From NCBI GenBank assembly GCA_017543905.1, contig JAFYFC010000028.1, positions 55,627 to 119,626 on the forward strand: a stretch of 64,000 nt of DNA, read 5' to 3'. The translations under genes and the position numbers were made by a program. Shown in pieces: positions 36,672 through 46,515 of the stretch. The notes below the pieces were generated by a model. The model had not been told where the DNA came from. It saw nothing but the letters and a program-made list of their open reading frames with translations, and did no database searches. Origin of the DNA: Clostridia bacterium. GTDB taxonomy: Bacteria; Bacillota; Clostridia; Christensenellales; Aristaeellaceae. Position 1 is the first letter of the stretch. Each line of letters begins with the position of its first letter.

Positions 36672-37727
36672 ATGCTGCGTTATGTAAACGACAAAAACGC
36701 CGAACTTAACAACTGCGCATTTATAAAAACAGTAATGATGTGCATGGTAGTAATTTACCACAGCGCGCTGTTTTGGGGAAATGCGGATTTTTTCTCTGTT
36801 TCACCAAACCAGACGTCGGCGTTTCTTGTTGGTATTTCCGATGCAGTACTGCGCTTATCCTGTCATATTTATGTATTTATGTTTTTGTCGGGCTATCTCT
36901 TCTGTTATTTGAAGTCAGAGAAGCGCAAGTATCAACAGTTCAAACCGTTTTTAATAAATAAATCGAAACGGCTCCTCATACCGTATGTATGTGTTGCTTT
37001 GTTATGGGCGATTCCTTTTGCGCTTGCTTTTTTTGATTATACGCCGCACAGAATTTTCAGAAGATTTGCTTTGGCAACGGCTCCTAATCAATTATGGTAT
37101 TTGATTGTGAGCTTTGAAGTATTCATGATATTCTACCTTTTATATGATTTTTTTGCAAAGCACGATATAGCGGGCGGTATCGCCGCAGTCCTTCTGTATT
37201 TTATCGGCGCCCTCGGTTTACACTATTTGCAGAATATTTTTGCAATCTGGCAAACCTGCGAGATGGTATTTTTCTTCTGGATGGGGTTCAAAATCCGTCA
37301 AAAAGGAACAGACTGCATTATAAGCAAAATACCGTTTCCATATTGGCTGCTGCTCTTTGCCGCATTGCTTTCAGGGGTCTGTTATTTGGATAAAGCCGAC
37401 ACTTCTTTAATGAAAGCTGTGCAAAGCGGATTGTTATTCGCTCTGTATGCAGTTGGAACTATTGTCAATTTTATTGTCTGGCAATGGGTCGGAGCACAGA
37501 TAAACCAGCGCAACGCAGTTTTTAAGCTTTTAAGTGAGCATACTTTGGGAATATACCTGTTCCATCAGCAAATAATATACCTTTGTCTGTATCTGCTGAA
37601 CGGCATAGTCGGGCCCGGCTTGATCATAATAATAAATGTCGTTGTATCGATTACGCTGAGCTTGCTTATAACTCTGATACTTAAAAAGCACAGATATACA
37701 AGAGCGATAATTGGGCAAAAACCATAG
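36672..37727 (+). CDS. Acyltransferase family 3 integral membrane protein
   Basis: The product is 351 residues. ATG 36672 after GCGAGG is preferred over TTG 36654. About ten membrane helices. The N-terminal NNCAFIKTVMMCMVVIYHSALFW contains the His of the family active site, and INKSKRLLIPYVCVALLW is the conserved R/K-R-LLIPY segment. Such enzymes (OafA/WecH/NolX type) O-acetylate or succinylate surface sugars. Together with the soluble transferase at 33414 the repeat unit likely carries two acyl modifications. Confidence 0.9.
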   Translation: MLRYVNDKNAELNNCAFIKTVMMCMVVIYHSALFWGNADFFSVSPNQTSAFLVGISDAVLRLSCHIYVFMFLSGYLFCYLKSEKRKYQQFKPFLINKSKRLLIPYVCVALLWAIPFALAFFDYTPHRIFRRFALATAPNQLWYLIVSFEVFMIFYLLYDFFAKHDIAGGIAAVLLYFIGALGLHYLQNIFAIWQTCEMVFFFWMGFKIRQKGTDCIISKIPFPYWLLLFAALLSGVCYLDKADTSLMKAVQSGLLFALYAVGTIVNFIVWQWVGAQINQRNAVFKLLSEHTLGIYLFHQQIIYLCLYLLNGIVGPGLIIIINVVVSITLSLLITLILKKHRYTRAIIGQKP

Positions 37728-37760
37728 CAAACCAAACTATACGGGGGCAGAAACGCATAA

Positions 37761-39251
37761 ATGTCTACACTAAAGAAAAACCTGACTTACCAGACGATAT
37801 ATCAGATATTCGCCGTATGTATTCCGCTGGTTACCTCGCCTTATTTGTCAAGACGGCTCGGCGCTGACGGATTGGGGATTTATTCCTACAACTATTCGAT
37901 CGTACATTATTTCATGCTTTTCGCACTGCTTGGCGTCGGTCAGTATGGAATGCGTACAATAGCGCAAGGCAAGGGCGAAGGAAGAGAAAACGTCAGCAAG
38001 CTTTTTTGGAGCATATACTCTTTTCAGTTTTTCACGGGGATACTGTCGACGCTTGTTTATACCGTCCTGTGTTTTACTATTCCGACGGAAAACCGAATTG
38101 TACTGTTCGCCAATATGTTTTACATGGCAGGTGAGCTTATAAATATCAGCTGGTTGTTCTTCGGACTGGAAAAGTACCGGACAACCGTTCTCAGAAACTT
38201 ACTTATCAAGGTTTTTACTGTTGCCTGCATATTTATCTTTGTTCACAACAGATCTGATCTTATAAAATATGTATTGATCCTGTCGTTTGGACAGTTTCTC
38301 AGCAATGCCGTACTGTGGACGCAGTTAAGAAAGTATACGGATTATGTAAAACCGACTTGGGAAGAAATCAGAAAGCATATCCGGCCGAATATCGTTCTGT
38401 TCATACCCGTTTTGGCGACAAGCGTATATCATATCATGGACAAGACGATGCTCGGTATGTTCAGCGACGACGCCAACAGCGGGTATTATTACAATGCTGA
38501 CAAGCTGGTCAATATACCATTAACGCTCATAGTTGCGTGCAGCAGCGTGTTTATGACCAGAATATCGTCGCTGTTCGGAGAGAATAAGCCCGATGAGGCG
38601 CGGGATACTCAGAATGAATCGATCGGCTTCGGCTTATGCGCTATATGTGCGATCGCATTTGGGATCGCGGCAGTAGGAAACGAATTCATCCCCATTTTTT
38701 TCGGAAAAGGCTACGAGCCATGTATAGAGCTGATCGATATTTTCGCATTCGTCGTGATTTTCAAAACGATATCGACGCACACCCGCACGGCTTTTCTGAT
38801 ACCTGAGAAAAAAGATAAGGTTTATGCCCGTGCCGTTTTATGCGGGGCTGTCGTCAATTTTATTGCCAATTACTTGTTGATCAAGTCGCTGAAGCTGGGA
38901 GCGAAGGGAGCCACAATAGGAACTCTGATCGCGGAAGCGGTCGTCTGTTTTATGCAAATCACACTCATGGGAAAAACTGACAGCAGGCTTCATTGTGTTA
39001 AGGGCATACTGAAAAATTCGATCTACTTAGTGTTCGGCGTTATCATGTTTGCTGTACTTTATTCATTGGGTCACATGGTGAACAGCAACGTGCTCAATAT
39101 GCTCATCAAGATTTCTGTAGGTATAGCGGTATACTCCTGTGCATGTATTATTCTTTGGAAGACAAAACCGCAGATGATGCCTTCGCTGTTCAAAGAAAGC
39201 CTCGGCGTTCTGAAAAAAAAGCTCTTCAAAAAGCCTAAACATGCTGTTTAG
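37761..39251 (+). CDS. Polysaccharide flippase (Wzx, MOP superfamily)
   Basis: The product is 496 residues with 12-14 membrane helices; ATG 37761. The N-terminal LTYQTIYQIFAVCIPLVTSPYLSRRLGADGLGIYSYNYSIVHYF is the signature of RfbX/Wzx flippases in Firmicutes. It moves undecaprenyl-pyrophosphate-linked repeat units across the membrane. With the Wzy-like gene it shows a Wzx/Wzy-dependent pathway; no chain-length regulator (Wzd/Wze) is in the window. Confidence 0.94.
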   Translation: MSTLKKNLTYQTIYQIFAVCIPLVTSPYLSRRLGADGLGIYSYNYSIVHYFMLFALLGVGQYGMRTIAQGKGEGRENVSKLFWSIYSFQFFTGILSTLVYTVLCFTIPTENRIVLFANMFYMAGELINISWLFFGLEKYRTTVLRNLLIKVFTVACIFIFVHNRSDLIKYVLILSFGQFLSNAVLWTQLRKYTDYVKPTWEEIRKHIRPNIVLFIPVLATSVYHIMDKTMLGMFSDDANSGYYYNADKLVNIPLTLIVACSSVFMTRISSLFGENKPDEARDTQNESIGFGLCAICAIAFGIAAVGNEFIPIFFGKGYEPCIELIDIFAFVVIFKTISTHTRTAFLIPEKKDKVYARAVLCGAVVNFIANYLLIKSLKLGAKGATIGTLIAEAVVCFMQITLMGKTDSRLHCVKGILKNSIYLVFGVIMFAVLYSLGHMVNSNVLNMLIKISVGIAVYSCACIILWKTKPQMMPSLFKESLGVLKKKLFKKPKHAV

Positions 39252-39345
39252 GAGATTTCTGCCGATAAAGCAAATCCAGAATACCGTTCATGAATGGGTT
39301 TTAGCCGTCTGACAAGCTTACCGATGAGGAGAATGACAAGAATCG

Positions 39346-42279
39346 ATGCATACGCATAATTTGATCAACACCAGCCTTTACCTCTCGCAGTCCTACAAGG
39401 ACGCGTGGGACGATTATCAGCGCAGCGTCAGGTCGGAGTCGTTTCCGGTATGGGATTACGTGGTTCTGACCGCGAGCAACGCCCATCAGGCGGAGGGCTT
39501 TGAGCGGCAGCTTGAGAGCCGGCGCGCGTTTTTGCCCGCGCGCACGACGTTCGCGGTGATCCCGGACGAAGGCGGAAAGCGCGTCGGCTCCGGCGGAGCG
39601 ACGCTGTCCGTGCTCAGGTGGCTAAGGCAGCGCACGGATTTTGAAGGAAAGCGCGTGCTCGTTCTGCACAGCGGCGGCGACAGCAAGCGCGTGCCGCAGT
39701 ATTCGGCGCTGGGCAAGCTGTTTTCCCCCGTGCCGCACAGGCTGCCGGACGGGCGCAGCAGCACGCTCTTCGACGAATTCATGATCGCGCTCAGCGCGGT
39801 GCCCGGACGCCTGCGCGAGGGCATGCTGCTGGTTTCGGGCGACGTGCTGCTTTTGTTTAATTCCCTGCTTATCGATTATTCCGGCAAAGGCGCGGCCTGC
39901 ATAAGCTTCAAGGAAAACGTAGAGACCGGCAAGGATCACGGCGTGTTCCTGCGCGGCGCGGACGGCTGCGTAAAGGCGTTTTTGCACAAGCAGTCGGTCG
40001 AAACGCTCACGGCGGCGGGCGCGGTAAACGAACAGGGCGCAGTGGACATAGACACGGGAGCCGTTATATTCGGCACTGACGTAATGAACGCACTCTACGG
40101 CCTGGTATGCGAAAACGGCGCGTTCTCGCCCGATAAGTACGCAAAATTCGTAAACAGCACCGTTCGGCTGAGCCTGTACGGTGATTTTCAGTATCCGCTC
40201 GCGGAGGATTCCACGCTGGAGAAGTTCTATCTGGAAAAGCCGGAGGGCGATTACAGTGACGAGCTGCGAAATGCGCGCACGGCCGTGTGGAACGCGCTTA
40301 GGCCCTTCAGGATGAAGCTTTTGCGCCTCGCGCCCGCAAAGTTCATACATTTCGGCACGACCGCCGAGATACTTGAGCTTATGAGCGGCGGGGTAAGCGA
40401 TTACGCGGATCTCGGCTGGAAAGCGCAGGTTAACTGCTCTCAGCGCTGCGGCGCAGGCTATAATTCCGTGCTCAGCCCGAAGGCAGAGATAGACGAGGGC
40501 TGCTATTTGGAGGTATCCTACGTGCATTCCGGCGCGCGCGTGGGCAGCGGCAGCGTGCTGTCCTACATAGACGTGCACGCAGGCGAAGAGGTGCCCGCGC
40601 ACGTGGTCATGCACGGACTCAAGCAGACCGACGGCCGCTTCGTATGCCGGATATTCGGCGTAAACGACAATCCCAAGCAGGACAAGCTGTTCGGCAGACC
40701 GCTGACGGGCGACTGGTGGGAGGAGGGCGAGGAGCACACGCTCTGGAACGCGCGCCTGTATCCCGAATGCGGCACTATAAAAGAAGCCGTCTCCTACGCG
40801 CTCAGGCTGTACGCGGCGGCGGCAGAGGGGCATCTGGAGGACGCCGCCGCGTGGCCGGGCCGCAAGTCTTTGTGCTCGGGCTTCAACGACGCGGATACGC
40901 AGGCGATACTCGACTGGAACAACCGCATGGCCGAGCTGGTGCAGATGAACGATATCTACGCGCTCATCCATTCCTCCCGTCCTGCGTCGGACGCGCGCCT
41001 GGCTTCCCCGCTTACGCCCATCCAGCAGGACTGGCTTTCCAGACAGCTCGAAAAAGCGCCCTACAGCGAAAAGCTGCGTTTGTATTATTACACAGGCAAA
41101 GCGCTGAACGACGACGCGCTTACCGTAAAGGCGTTTCGCAGCCTCGCGGACGCGATAGTGCAGGACGCCGCGTCGGAGCTTACGCAGAACGAGCACGCGC
41201 GCATCGCGCATGACGAATACACCGTATCGCTGCCGCTGCGCGTAAACTGGGGCGGCGGCTGGACGGACACTCCCCCATACTGCAACGAAAACGGCGGCAC
41301 GGTTTTAAACGCGGCGGTGCTTTTAAACGGAGAGCGCCCCGTAAAGGTGAGCCTGCAGCGCATACCTGAGCGGAAGATAATATTCGACAGCCGCGACATG
41401 GACGTGCACGGCGAATTTGACACGATAAGCGCGCTGCAGAACGTGGGCGATCCCTTCGACTCCTTCGCGCTGCAGAAGGCGGCGCTGCTCGCGTGCGGGG
41501 TCATACCCGCGCACGGCGGCAGTCTGGAAAAGCTGCTTGCGCGTCTGGGCGGCGGCTTCATAATGGACACCGAGGTCACGGGCGTACCGAAGGGCTCGGG
41601 GCTGGGCACCAGCAGCATACTCGCTTCCGCGTGCGTCAAGGCGATACTCGGCTTTCTGGACGCCGAATACGACGAAGACGCGCTCTACAGCACCGTGCTG
41701 TGCATGGAACAGCTTATGTCCACAGGCGGCGGCTGGCAGGATCAGGTCGGCGGCGTCACAGACGGCATAAAATTCGCCACCAGCCGTCCGGGCCTAAGAC
41801 AGCAGCTGAAGGTGGAGCACGTAACTCTCGACCCGGATACGCTCGCGGAGCTGAACGCGCGCTTCGCGCTGATATACACGGGACAGCGAAGGCTGGCGCG
41901 CAACCTGCTGCGCGACGTGGTGGGCAGGTACATAGGAAACGAGCCGGACACCCTGTATGCTCTTAACGAGATACAGCGCATAGCGGCGCTCATGCGCTTC
42001 GAGCTGGAGCGCGGGCGCGTGGACGCCTTCGCGGCGCTGCTTTCCGAGCACTGGGAGCTCAGCAAGCGCATAGACGCCGGCAGCACCAACACGCTGATCG
42101 ACCAGATTTTCGACAGCATAGCGGACCTTATCGACGGCAGGATGGTCTGCGGCGCGGGCGGCGGCGGCTTCCTGCAGGTGATACTCAGGAAAAATACGAC
42201 CAAAGCCCAGCTGCAGCAGAGGCTTAAGCAGGTATTTCAGGATACCGACATAAACGTTTGGGACTGCCGTCTCGTATGA
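39346..42279 (+). CDS. fkp: Bifunctional L-fucokinase / L-fucose-1-phosphate guanylyltransferase
   Basis: The product is 977 residues (Bacteroides Fkp has 949). The N-terminal half holds the pyrophosphorylase: DEGGKRVGSGGATLSVLRWL and HSGGDSKRVPQYSALGKLFSP. A beta-helix-like middle (about 370-450) follows. The C-terminal GHMP kinase begins at NWGGGWTDTPPYCNENGG and has GSGLGTSSILASACVKA and GGGWQDQVGG. It turns free L-fucose into GDP-L-fucose by salvage. GAGGAG lies 14 bases before ATG 39346, a long spacing. It ends the polysaccharide locus and is GC-rich like the chromosome. A D-glycero-D-manno-heptose or other sugar specificity is less likely. Confidence 0.88.
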   Translation: MHTHNLINTSLYLSQSYKDAWDDYQRSVRSESFPVWDYVVLTASNAHQAEGFERQLESRRAFLPARTTFAVIPDEGGKRVGSGGATLSVLRWLRQRTDFEGKRVLVLHSGGDSKRVPQYSALGKLFSPVPHRLPDGRSSTLFDEFMIALSAVPGRLREGMLLVSGDVLLLFNSLLIDYSGKGAACISFKENVETGKDHGVFLRGADGCVKAFLHKQSVETLTAAGAVNEQGAVDIDTGAVIFGTDVMNALYGLVCENGAFSPDKYAKFVNSTVRLSLYGDFQYPLAEDSTLEKFYLEKPEGDYSDELRNARTAVWNALRPFRMKLLRLAPAKFIHFGTTAEILELMSGGVSDYADLGWKAQVNCSQRCGAGYNSVLSPKAEIDEGCYLEVSYVHSGARVGSGSVLSYIDVHAGEEVPAHVVMHGLKQTDGRFVCRIFGVNDNPKQDKLFGRPLTGDWWEEGEEHTLWNARLYPECGTIKEAVSYALRLYAAAAEGHLEDAAAWPGRKSLCSGFNDADTQAILDWNNRMAELVQMNDIYALIHSSRPASDARLASPLTPIQQDWLSRQLEKAPYSEKLRLYYYTGKALNDDALTVKAFRSLADAIVQDAASELTQNEHARIAHDEYTVSLPLRVNWGGGWTDTPPYCNENGGTVLNAAVLLNGERPVKVSLQRIPERKIIFDSRDMDVHGEFDTISALQNVGDPFDSFALQKAALLACGVIPAHGGSLEKLLARLGGGFIMDTEVTGVPKGSGLGTSSILASACVKAILGFLDAEYDEDALYSTVLCMEQLMSTGGGWQDQVGGVTDGIKFATSRPGLRQQLKVEHVTLDPDTLAELNARFALIYTGQRRLARNLLRDVVGRYIGNEPDTLYALNEIQRIAALMRFELERGRVDAFAALLSEHWELSKRIDAGSTNTLIDQIFDSIADLIDGRMVCGAGGGGFLQVILRKNTTKAQLQQRLKQVFQDTDINVWDCRLV

Positions 42280-42315
42280 CGGCAGCCCCATCAAAGCATT
42301 CTCTATTACGGCAGC

Positions 42316-43473
42316 TTACACGCTGAGCCTGCCGTTTTTCATTTCCATTCCCACGCGCACGAATCTGAACATCCGCTCCGCCGCCTGAAGGTAGAGCTCT
42401 TCAGCCCTGCTCATGGCTTCCATAAGCGGCATCGGCGCGTTCACCGTACTCATAAGCGAACTCACGCCGTACATGCAGATGTCCATCGCGCCCGCGCCGA
42501 GCGAGCCCGAAAGCCCCAGCACGGGTACGCCTTTTGCCCTGGCGTGCATGCCCACGCCCTGCATCACCTTGCCGAAGCAGCTCTGACTGTCCGTGCAGCC
42601 CTCGCCCGTGACCACGAGATCGGCCGCGTCAAGGAGCTGATCGAAGCCGTTCAGCTTAAGCACCGTTTCTATGCCCGAGCGCATGTTCCCGTGCAGAAAC
42701 ACGCTGAGCGCCGCGCCGAGACCGCCCGCCGCGCCCGCGCCCGGGATACTGTCGCAGTCTGCGCCGAATTCCCGTTTTATTACGTCACGGTAGTTCTGCA
42801 TGCCTGCCTCGAGCTGCTGCGCGGAAACGTCCGTCGCGCCCTTCTGCCTTCCGAACGTCATAGTCGCGCCGTGCTCTCCGCACAGCGGATTTGTAACGTC
42901 GCACATCACGGTGACGCGCGTTTTCTTTATGCGCGGATCGAGCCGGGCAATATCGATATGCGAAACGTTTATAAGCTCGCGTCCGCAGCCGGAAAGCGCG
43001 CGCCCCTCGCTGTCCAAAAAGCGCGCCCCCAGCGCAGAAACGCAGCCCATGCCGCCATCGTTGGTCGCGGAGCCGCCTATCGCTATGTATATGTCCCGGT
43101 ATCCCGCGTCCAGCGCGTGGAGTATGAGCTCCCCAGTGCCTAAGCTTGTGGTATGACGCGGGTCGCGCTTCTCTGCCGGAACGAGCGTAAGCCCGGACGC
43201 CGCCGACATTTCTATCACCGCGCAGCCCGTGTTCAATACGCCGTATCCCGCTTCAAGCTCCTCGCCCAGCGGGCCGTGCACGCGCGTAAAAACCTTTTTT
43301 CCGTTTCCGGACGCGATCAGCGCGTCCACAGTGCCTTCGCCGCCGTCCGCAAGCGGCACGCCGACGCATTCGCATTCTCCGAATACCTTCTTCGCCGCTT
43401 GCGTCAAAAGACGTATAGTGTTTTCACTGGTCAGACTGCCCTTGAACGAGTCCGACGCAAATATAAGCCTCAT
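42316..43473 (-). CDS. Glycerate kinase (GlxK/GarK type I)
   Basis: The product is 385 residues; the N-terminal RLIFASDSFKGSLTS and CVGVPLADGGEGTVDAL are the family signature, followed by YRDIYIAIGGSATNDGGMGCVSALGARF and VVTGEGCTDSQSCFGKVM. It phosphorylates D-glycerate to 2-phosphoglycerate (this class) in the cytoplasm. It is convergent with fkp, 36 bases apart; an 8-bp hairpin at 42264-42285 overlaps the fkp stop. The upstream gap to plsC (43474-43617) holds nothing recognised. Confidence 0.95.
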   Translation of the reverse strand: MRLIFASDSFKGSLTSENTIRLLTQAAKKVFGECECVGVPLADGGEGTVDALIASGNGKKVFTRVHGPLGEELEAGYGVLNTGCAVIEMSAASGLTLVPAEKRDPRHTTSLGTGELILHALDAGYRDIYIAIGGSATNDGGMGCVSALGARFLDSEGRALSGCGRELINVSHIDIARLDPRIKKTRVTVMCDVTNPLCGEHGATMTFGRQKGATDVSAQQLEAGMQNYRDVIKREFGADCDSIPGAGAAGGLGAALSVFLHGNMRSGIETVLKLNGFDQLLDAADLVVTGEGCTDSQSCFGKVMQGVGMHARAKGVPVLGLSGSLGAGAMDICMYGVSSLMSTVNAPMPLMEAMSRAEELYLQAAERMFRFVRVGMEMKNGRLSV

Positions 43474-43617
43474 GCGCCGCCCCTCTCCGCGCCGCCGTTT
43501 TCAGCTGCGGGCAGCCCGCCCGCAGCCGTATACGAATCTGCCGCGCTTTCACGCACGTCCCGCGGCAGGCTTTCGCGCCTGACAAGCGTGCTTCCGTCAG
43601 CCGTCACGCTGCGTACC

Positions 43618-44187
43618 TCACAGTGCTTCCATTTTATCTCTGATGAGCTGCGTGCCGGTTTCGAGCATCCCCGCGCCGCGCGCGCGTTCTATTATAAACG
43701 GCGCGCCTATGTTAATGCGCACGCTCTGAAACGGACGATATTTTGTATGTATATGCCCGGGCACCACCGGGCAGCCCGTCATCATCGCCAGCATCGCGCA
43801 GCCGGGCTTAAGCTCGTGTATCGCGCCGTCCTTATAGCGATGCCCCTCCGGGAAAATCACCAGCGGGTGTCCGTCCTTAAGTATGGAAGACGCTTCGCGC
43901 AGGGCGGACAGATCGCTGCCCTCCCTGTCCACGGGGAACCCCCCGCCTCCGCGCGCGAACCACGCGATTATCCTGTTTTCGAACAGCTCTTTTTTCGCCA
44001 TGAAGCGCACGTCGTCCGGCATCATTACAAGACAGGTGAACGCGTCCATCAGCGAGGTATGGTTAAGCGCAAGTATATAGCCGCCCGACCGGGGCAGATT
44101 TTCCATGCCCGTGAGACGCATGTGATGAAATATGAAATAGTGCGCCGTGAACAGCAGCTTTATAAGCTTGCGGGTAGTTTTGACCAT
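43618..44187 (-). CDS. plsC: 1-acyl-sn-glycerol-3-phosphate acyltransferase (PlsC-like)
   Basis: The product is 189 residues. It has the acyltransferase blocks ILALNHTSLMDAF (NHxxxxD), GGFPVDREGSD and LVIFPEGHRYKDG, and a basic N-terminus with one hydrophobic segment for membrane binding. It makes phosphatidic acid from lysophosphatidic acid. It follows the cytidylate-kinase fusion by 48 bases, and cmk-plsC is a common gene order in Clostridia, which supports both calls. Confidence 0.93.
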   Translation of the reverse strand: MVKTTRKLIKLLFTAHYFIFHHMRLTGMENLPRSGGYILALNHTSLMDAFTCLVMMPDDVRFMAKKELFENRIIAWFARGGGGFPVDREGSDLSALREASSILKDGHPLVIFPEGHRYKDGAIHELKPGCAMLAMMTGCPVVPGHIHTKYRPFQSVRINIGAPFIIERARGAGMLETGTQLIRDKMEAL

Positions 44188-44235
44188 TGCTCCGTCTCCC
44201 TGCGGCTAAGTCCGGTATACGGCCTTGAGACCGCC

Positions 44236-46311
44236 TTATTCCTTTATCCTTTCCCTGTACAGGCGCGTTACCTCCTGCACCACTTCGTCGAACGTCATGT
44301 GCGTGGTATCCAGCTGCACGGCGTCGTCCGCCTTCCTGAGCGGGGATTCCTCGCGGTGCATGTCGTTGTAATCGCGGGCGTTAATATCCCTGAGCACCGC
44401 CTCGAAGCCGCAGCTCTTGTCCTCCATCTGGTTGAAGCGGCGGCGGGCGCGTTCCTCGGCGTCCGCGGTAAGGTATATTTTGAGCGCGGCGTCGGTTATA
44501 ACGCAGGTGCCTATGTCGCGCCCGTCGCATACCAGGAACATTTCAGACGCAAGCTCCTTCTGGCGCTTTACCATCAGCTCCCGCACGCGCTTTACCGTCG
44601 CCACCGCGCTCGCCGCGCGGGAGACCTCCGGCGTCCTGAGCCGCGCGGTCACGTCCACGCCGTTAAGGTAGGTGTGCTGCTCGCCCTCGGGCGTGTATTT
44701 CACGTCCACGCACGCGTTCTCCGCGTGCGCGAGCACCTCAGACGCGTCAGCAGGGTCGACGCCCGCGTCCAGCATGTATACGCCCACGGCTCTGTACATC
44801 GCGCCCGTATCCAGATAATTTCCGCCCAGACGCCGCGCCGCCTCTACCGCCACGGTGCTCTTGCCCGCGCCGCAGGGGCCGTCTATCGCGATAGACCTGC
44901 TAAAGCGTCTGCCCGCGAGCTTCGCTATAGCGAGCGCGTATATCTTGCAGCTCTTTATCAGCTTGCCTATGTCCATGAATTCGTCTGGCATGTGGCACAT
45001 ATCCGGGTCGCCCGGGAAGTTAGGCCCGAAGGCCACGGTGTTGGGCATGCAGCGCGAATACGTGCCGCCGCCTATCGCGAACGCGTAGCCCGGCTCGCCG
45101 GTCACCTCGCTGTAGGCGTCTATCAGGTTTCTGACCACGCGGTGATCCTTGTCCACGTGATAGGGAGGCCTGCTCGAGGCCATATACACGCCCACGCCCG
45201 TGCCGGCCAGCGCGGAAACCGCTTGCCCGCACAGCAGCGTATAATCCGCGCACATGGGGGCGCGGATGTCCAGCACCGCGCTGAGCACGCGGCCGTCGAA
45301 GCGCAGTATGCCGAGATTGCAGGTAAGCGCGCCGCTTTCCTCGTCCGCGCAGGCTATGCCGAGGGATTTGCCGTCGCCCTCCAGACCGAGCTTGTCCGCT
45401 AAAGCGGCGATCGCAGCGCGTATGCCCCCGCCCGCGTTCAGCCTGCTGAGCAGTATCAGCAGCATGCCCGCCGCGTTTTTGCCCAAATGCGGCATGGAAG
45501 CGTGCGCGCTCTGCCCCTTCGCGGTAAGCGTATATTTGCCGTCCGCGCGTTTTTCGCATTTTACGTCGAAGCCGGTTTCAGCTGTCACGCGCGCGAAATC
45601 CTTTTCGAAGCGCTCCGCGTCCTTTACGCTGAGCACCGCCAGCGCGAGCCCTGGCACCACGTTCGGCCTCTCGCCCGCGTAGAGCTCGTGAACCGCTATC
45701 TCCGCGCCTGCCTCTCCCGCGCTTTCGGCAGTAAGACGCAGGTTGACGCCGCCCTTTTCGGTGTTTATCACAGGGAACTCCGCGTCGGGGCTGAAGCCGT
45801 AATCCGGCATTTTCACGCACGAGGCGTAATGGCGCATGTCGGTCATGCCCGTCTCCTCGTCGCAGCCGAGTATCAGGCGCACGCTGTCCTTGAGCGGTAT
45901 GCCCGCCTCGCGTACAGCCTTCATCGCGTACAGCGCAAGCACCGCGCAGCCCTTGTCGTCCGCGGTGCCGCGTCCGTATATCCTGCCGTCCGCAATCTCG
46001 CCGCCCCAGGGGTCGCGCGTCCAGCCGTCGCCCGCGGGCACCACGTCCAGATGGCAGAGCATGCCCATGGTCTCGTCCCCGTGACCCAGCTGCGCGTGCA
46101 TCGCGTAGCCGTCAAACTCGCGCGTCTCAAAGCCCATATCCGCCGCGTCCTGCAGCGCGGTATCCAGCATACGGCGCACTCCGTCGCCGAAGGGCGCGTT
46201 CTCCGCGCTGCGTTCTCCGCCCACAGAGGGCACGCGTATCCAGCGCCTGAGCGTGGAAAGTATATCCTCCCGATAAGAATCGACGATATCGAACAACCTT
46301 TGCGTATCCAT
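44236..46311 (-). CDS. Fusion of M20 dipeptidase (PepV/Sapep-like) and cytidylate kinase
   Basis: The product is 691 residues from ATG 46311, five bases after GGAGG; a GTG four codons earlier overlaps the ribosome site and is rejected. Residues about 1-465 are a complete M20 metallopeptidase: LCHLDVVPAGDGW, GRGTADDKGC, GCDEETGM, DAEFPV and CHMPDEF supply the dinuclear zinc ligands and catalytic Asp/Glu. After KIYALAIAKLAGRR, residues about 470-691 are a complete (d)CMP kinase: AIDGPCGAGKSTVA (P-loop), YLDTGAMYRAVG, VCDGRDIGTCV and the C-terminal REESPLRKADDAVQLDT. No stop or start codon lies at the junction. The kinase half is expected to be essential. Confidence 0.9.
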   Translation of the reverse strand: MDTQRLFDIVDSYREDILSTLRRWIRVPSVGGERSAENAPFGDGVRRMLDTALQDAADMGFETREFDGYAMHAQLGHGDETMGMLCHLDVVPAGDGWTRDPWGGEIADGRIYGRGTADDKGCAVLALYAMKAVREAGIPLKDSVRLILGCDEETGMTDMRHYASCVKMPDYGFSPDAEFPVINTEKGGVNLRLTAESAGEAGAEIAVHELYAGERPNVVPGLALAVLSVKDAERFEKDFARVTAETGFDVKCEKRADGKYTLTAKGQSAHASMPHLGKNAAGMLLILLSRLNAGGGIRAAIAALADKLGLEGDGKSLGIACADEESGALTCNLGILRFDGRVLSAVLDIRAPMCADYTLLCGQAVSALAGTGVGVYMASSRPPYHVDKDHRVVRNLIDAYSEVTGEPGYAFAIGGGTYSRCMPNTVAFGPNFPGDPDMCHMPDEFMDIGKLIKSCKIYALAIAKLAGRRFSRSIAIDGPCGAGKSTVAVEAARRLGGNYLDTGAMYRAVGVYMLDAGVDPADASEVLAHAENACVDVKYTPEGEQHTYLNGVDVTARLRTPEVSRAASAVATVKRVRELMVKRQKELASEMFLVCDGRDIGTCVITDAALKIYLTADAEERARRRFNQMEDKSCGFEAVLRDINARDYNDMHREESPLRKADDAVQLDTTHMTFDEVVQEVTRLYRERIKE

Positions 46312-46339
46312 ATAATCCTCCACCCGCTTTGCTGGCTAC

Positions 46340-46368
46340 ATTATATCGTAAAACTCCGCTTTGCGCAA
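46340..46368 (-). promoter_or_regulatory. Promoter of the dipeptidase-cytidylate kinase gene
   Basis: On the minus strand TTGCGC (46368-46363), 17 bases, TATAAT (46345-46340). Transcription would start near 46333, some 22 bases before ATG 46311, and it probably continues into plsC. Confidence 0.7.
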
Positions 46369-46515
46369 GAGCACAGCGCAACACGAAACCGAAACAAAAC
46401 CGAAATCGCAGATTATCCGGGCGTTCATAAAACGCCGCCCCACAGGCAGTTATCCTGAAGGGCGGACATTTGTGTTAAGCGAATCTGCACCGGCGCAAAG
46501 GCCTTAAAAAATCCT

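Noticed and set aside
43153..45402. 749-codon plus-strand ORF
   Set aside because: It is antisense to glycerate kinase, plsC and the fusion gene, all with clear motifs.
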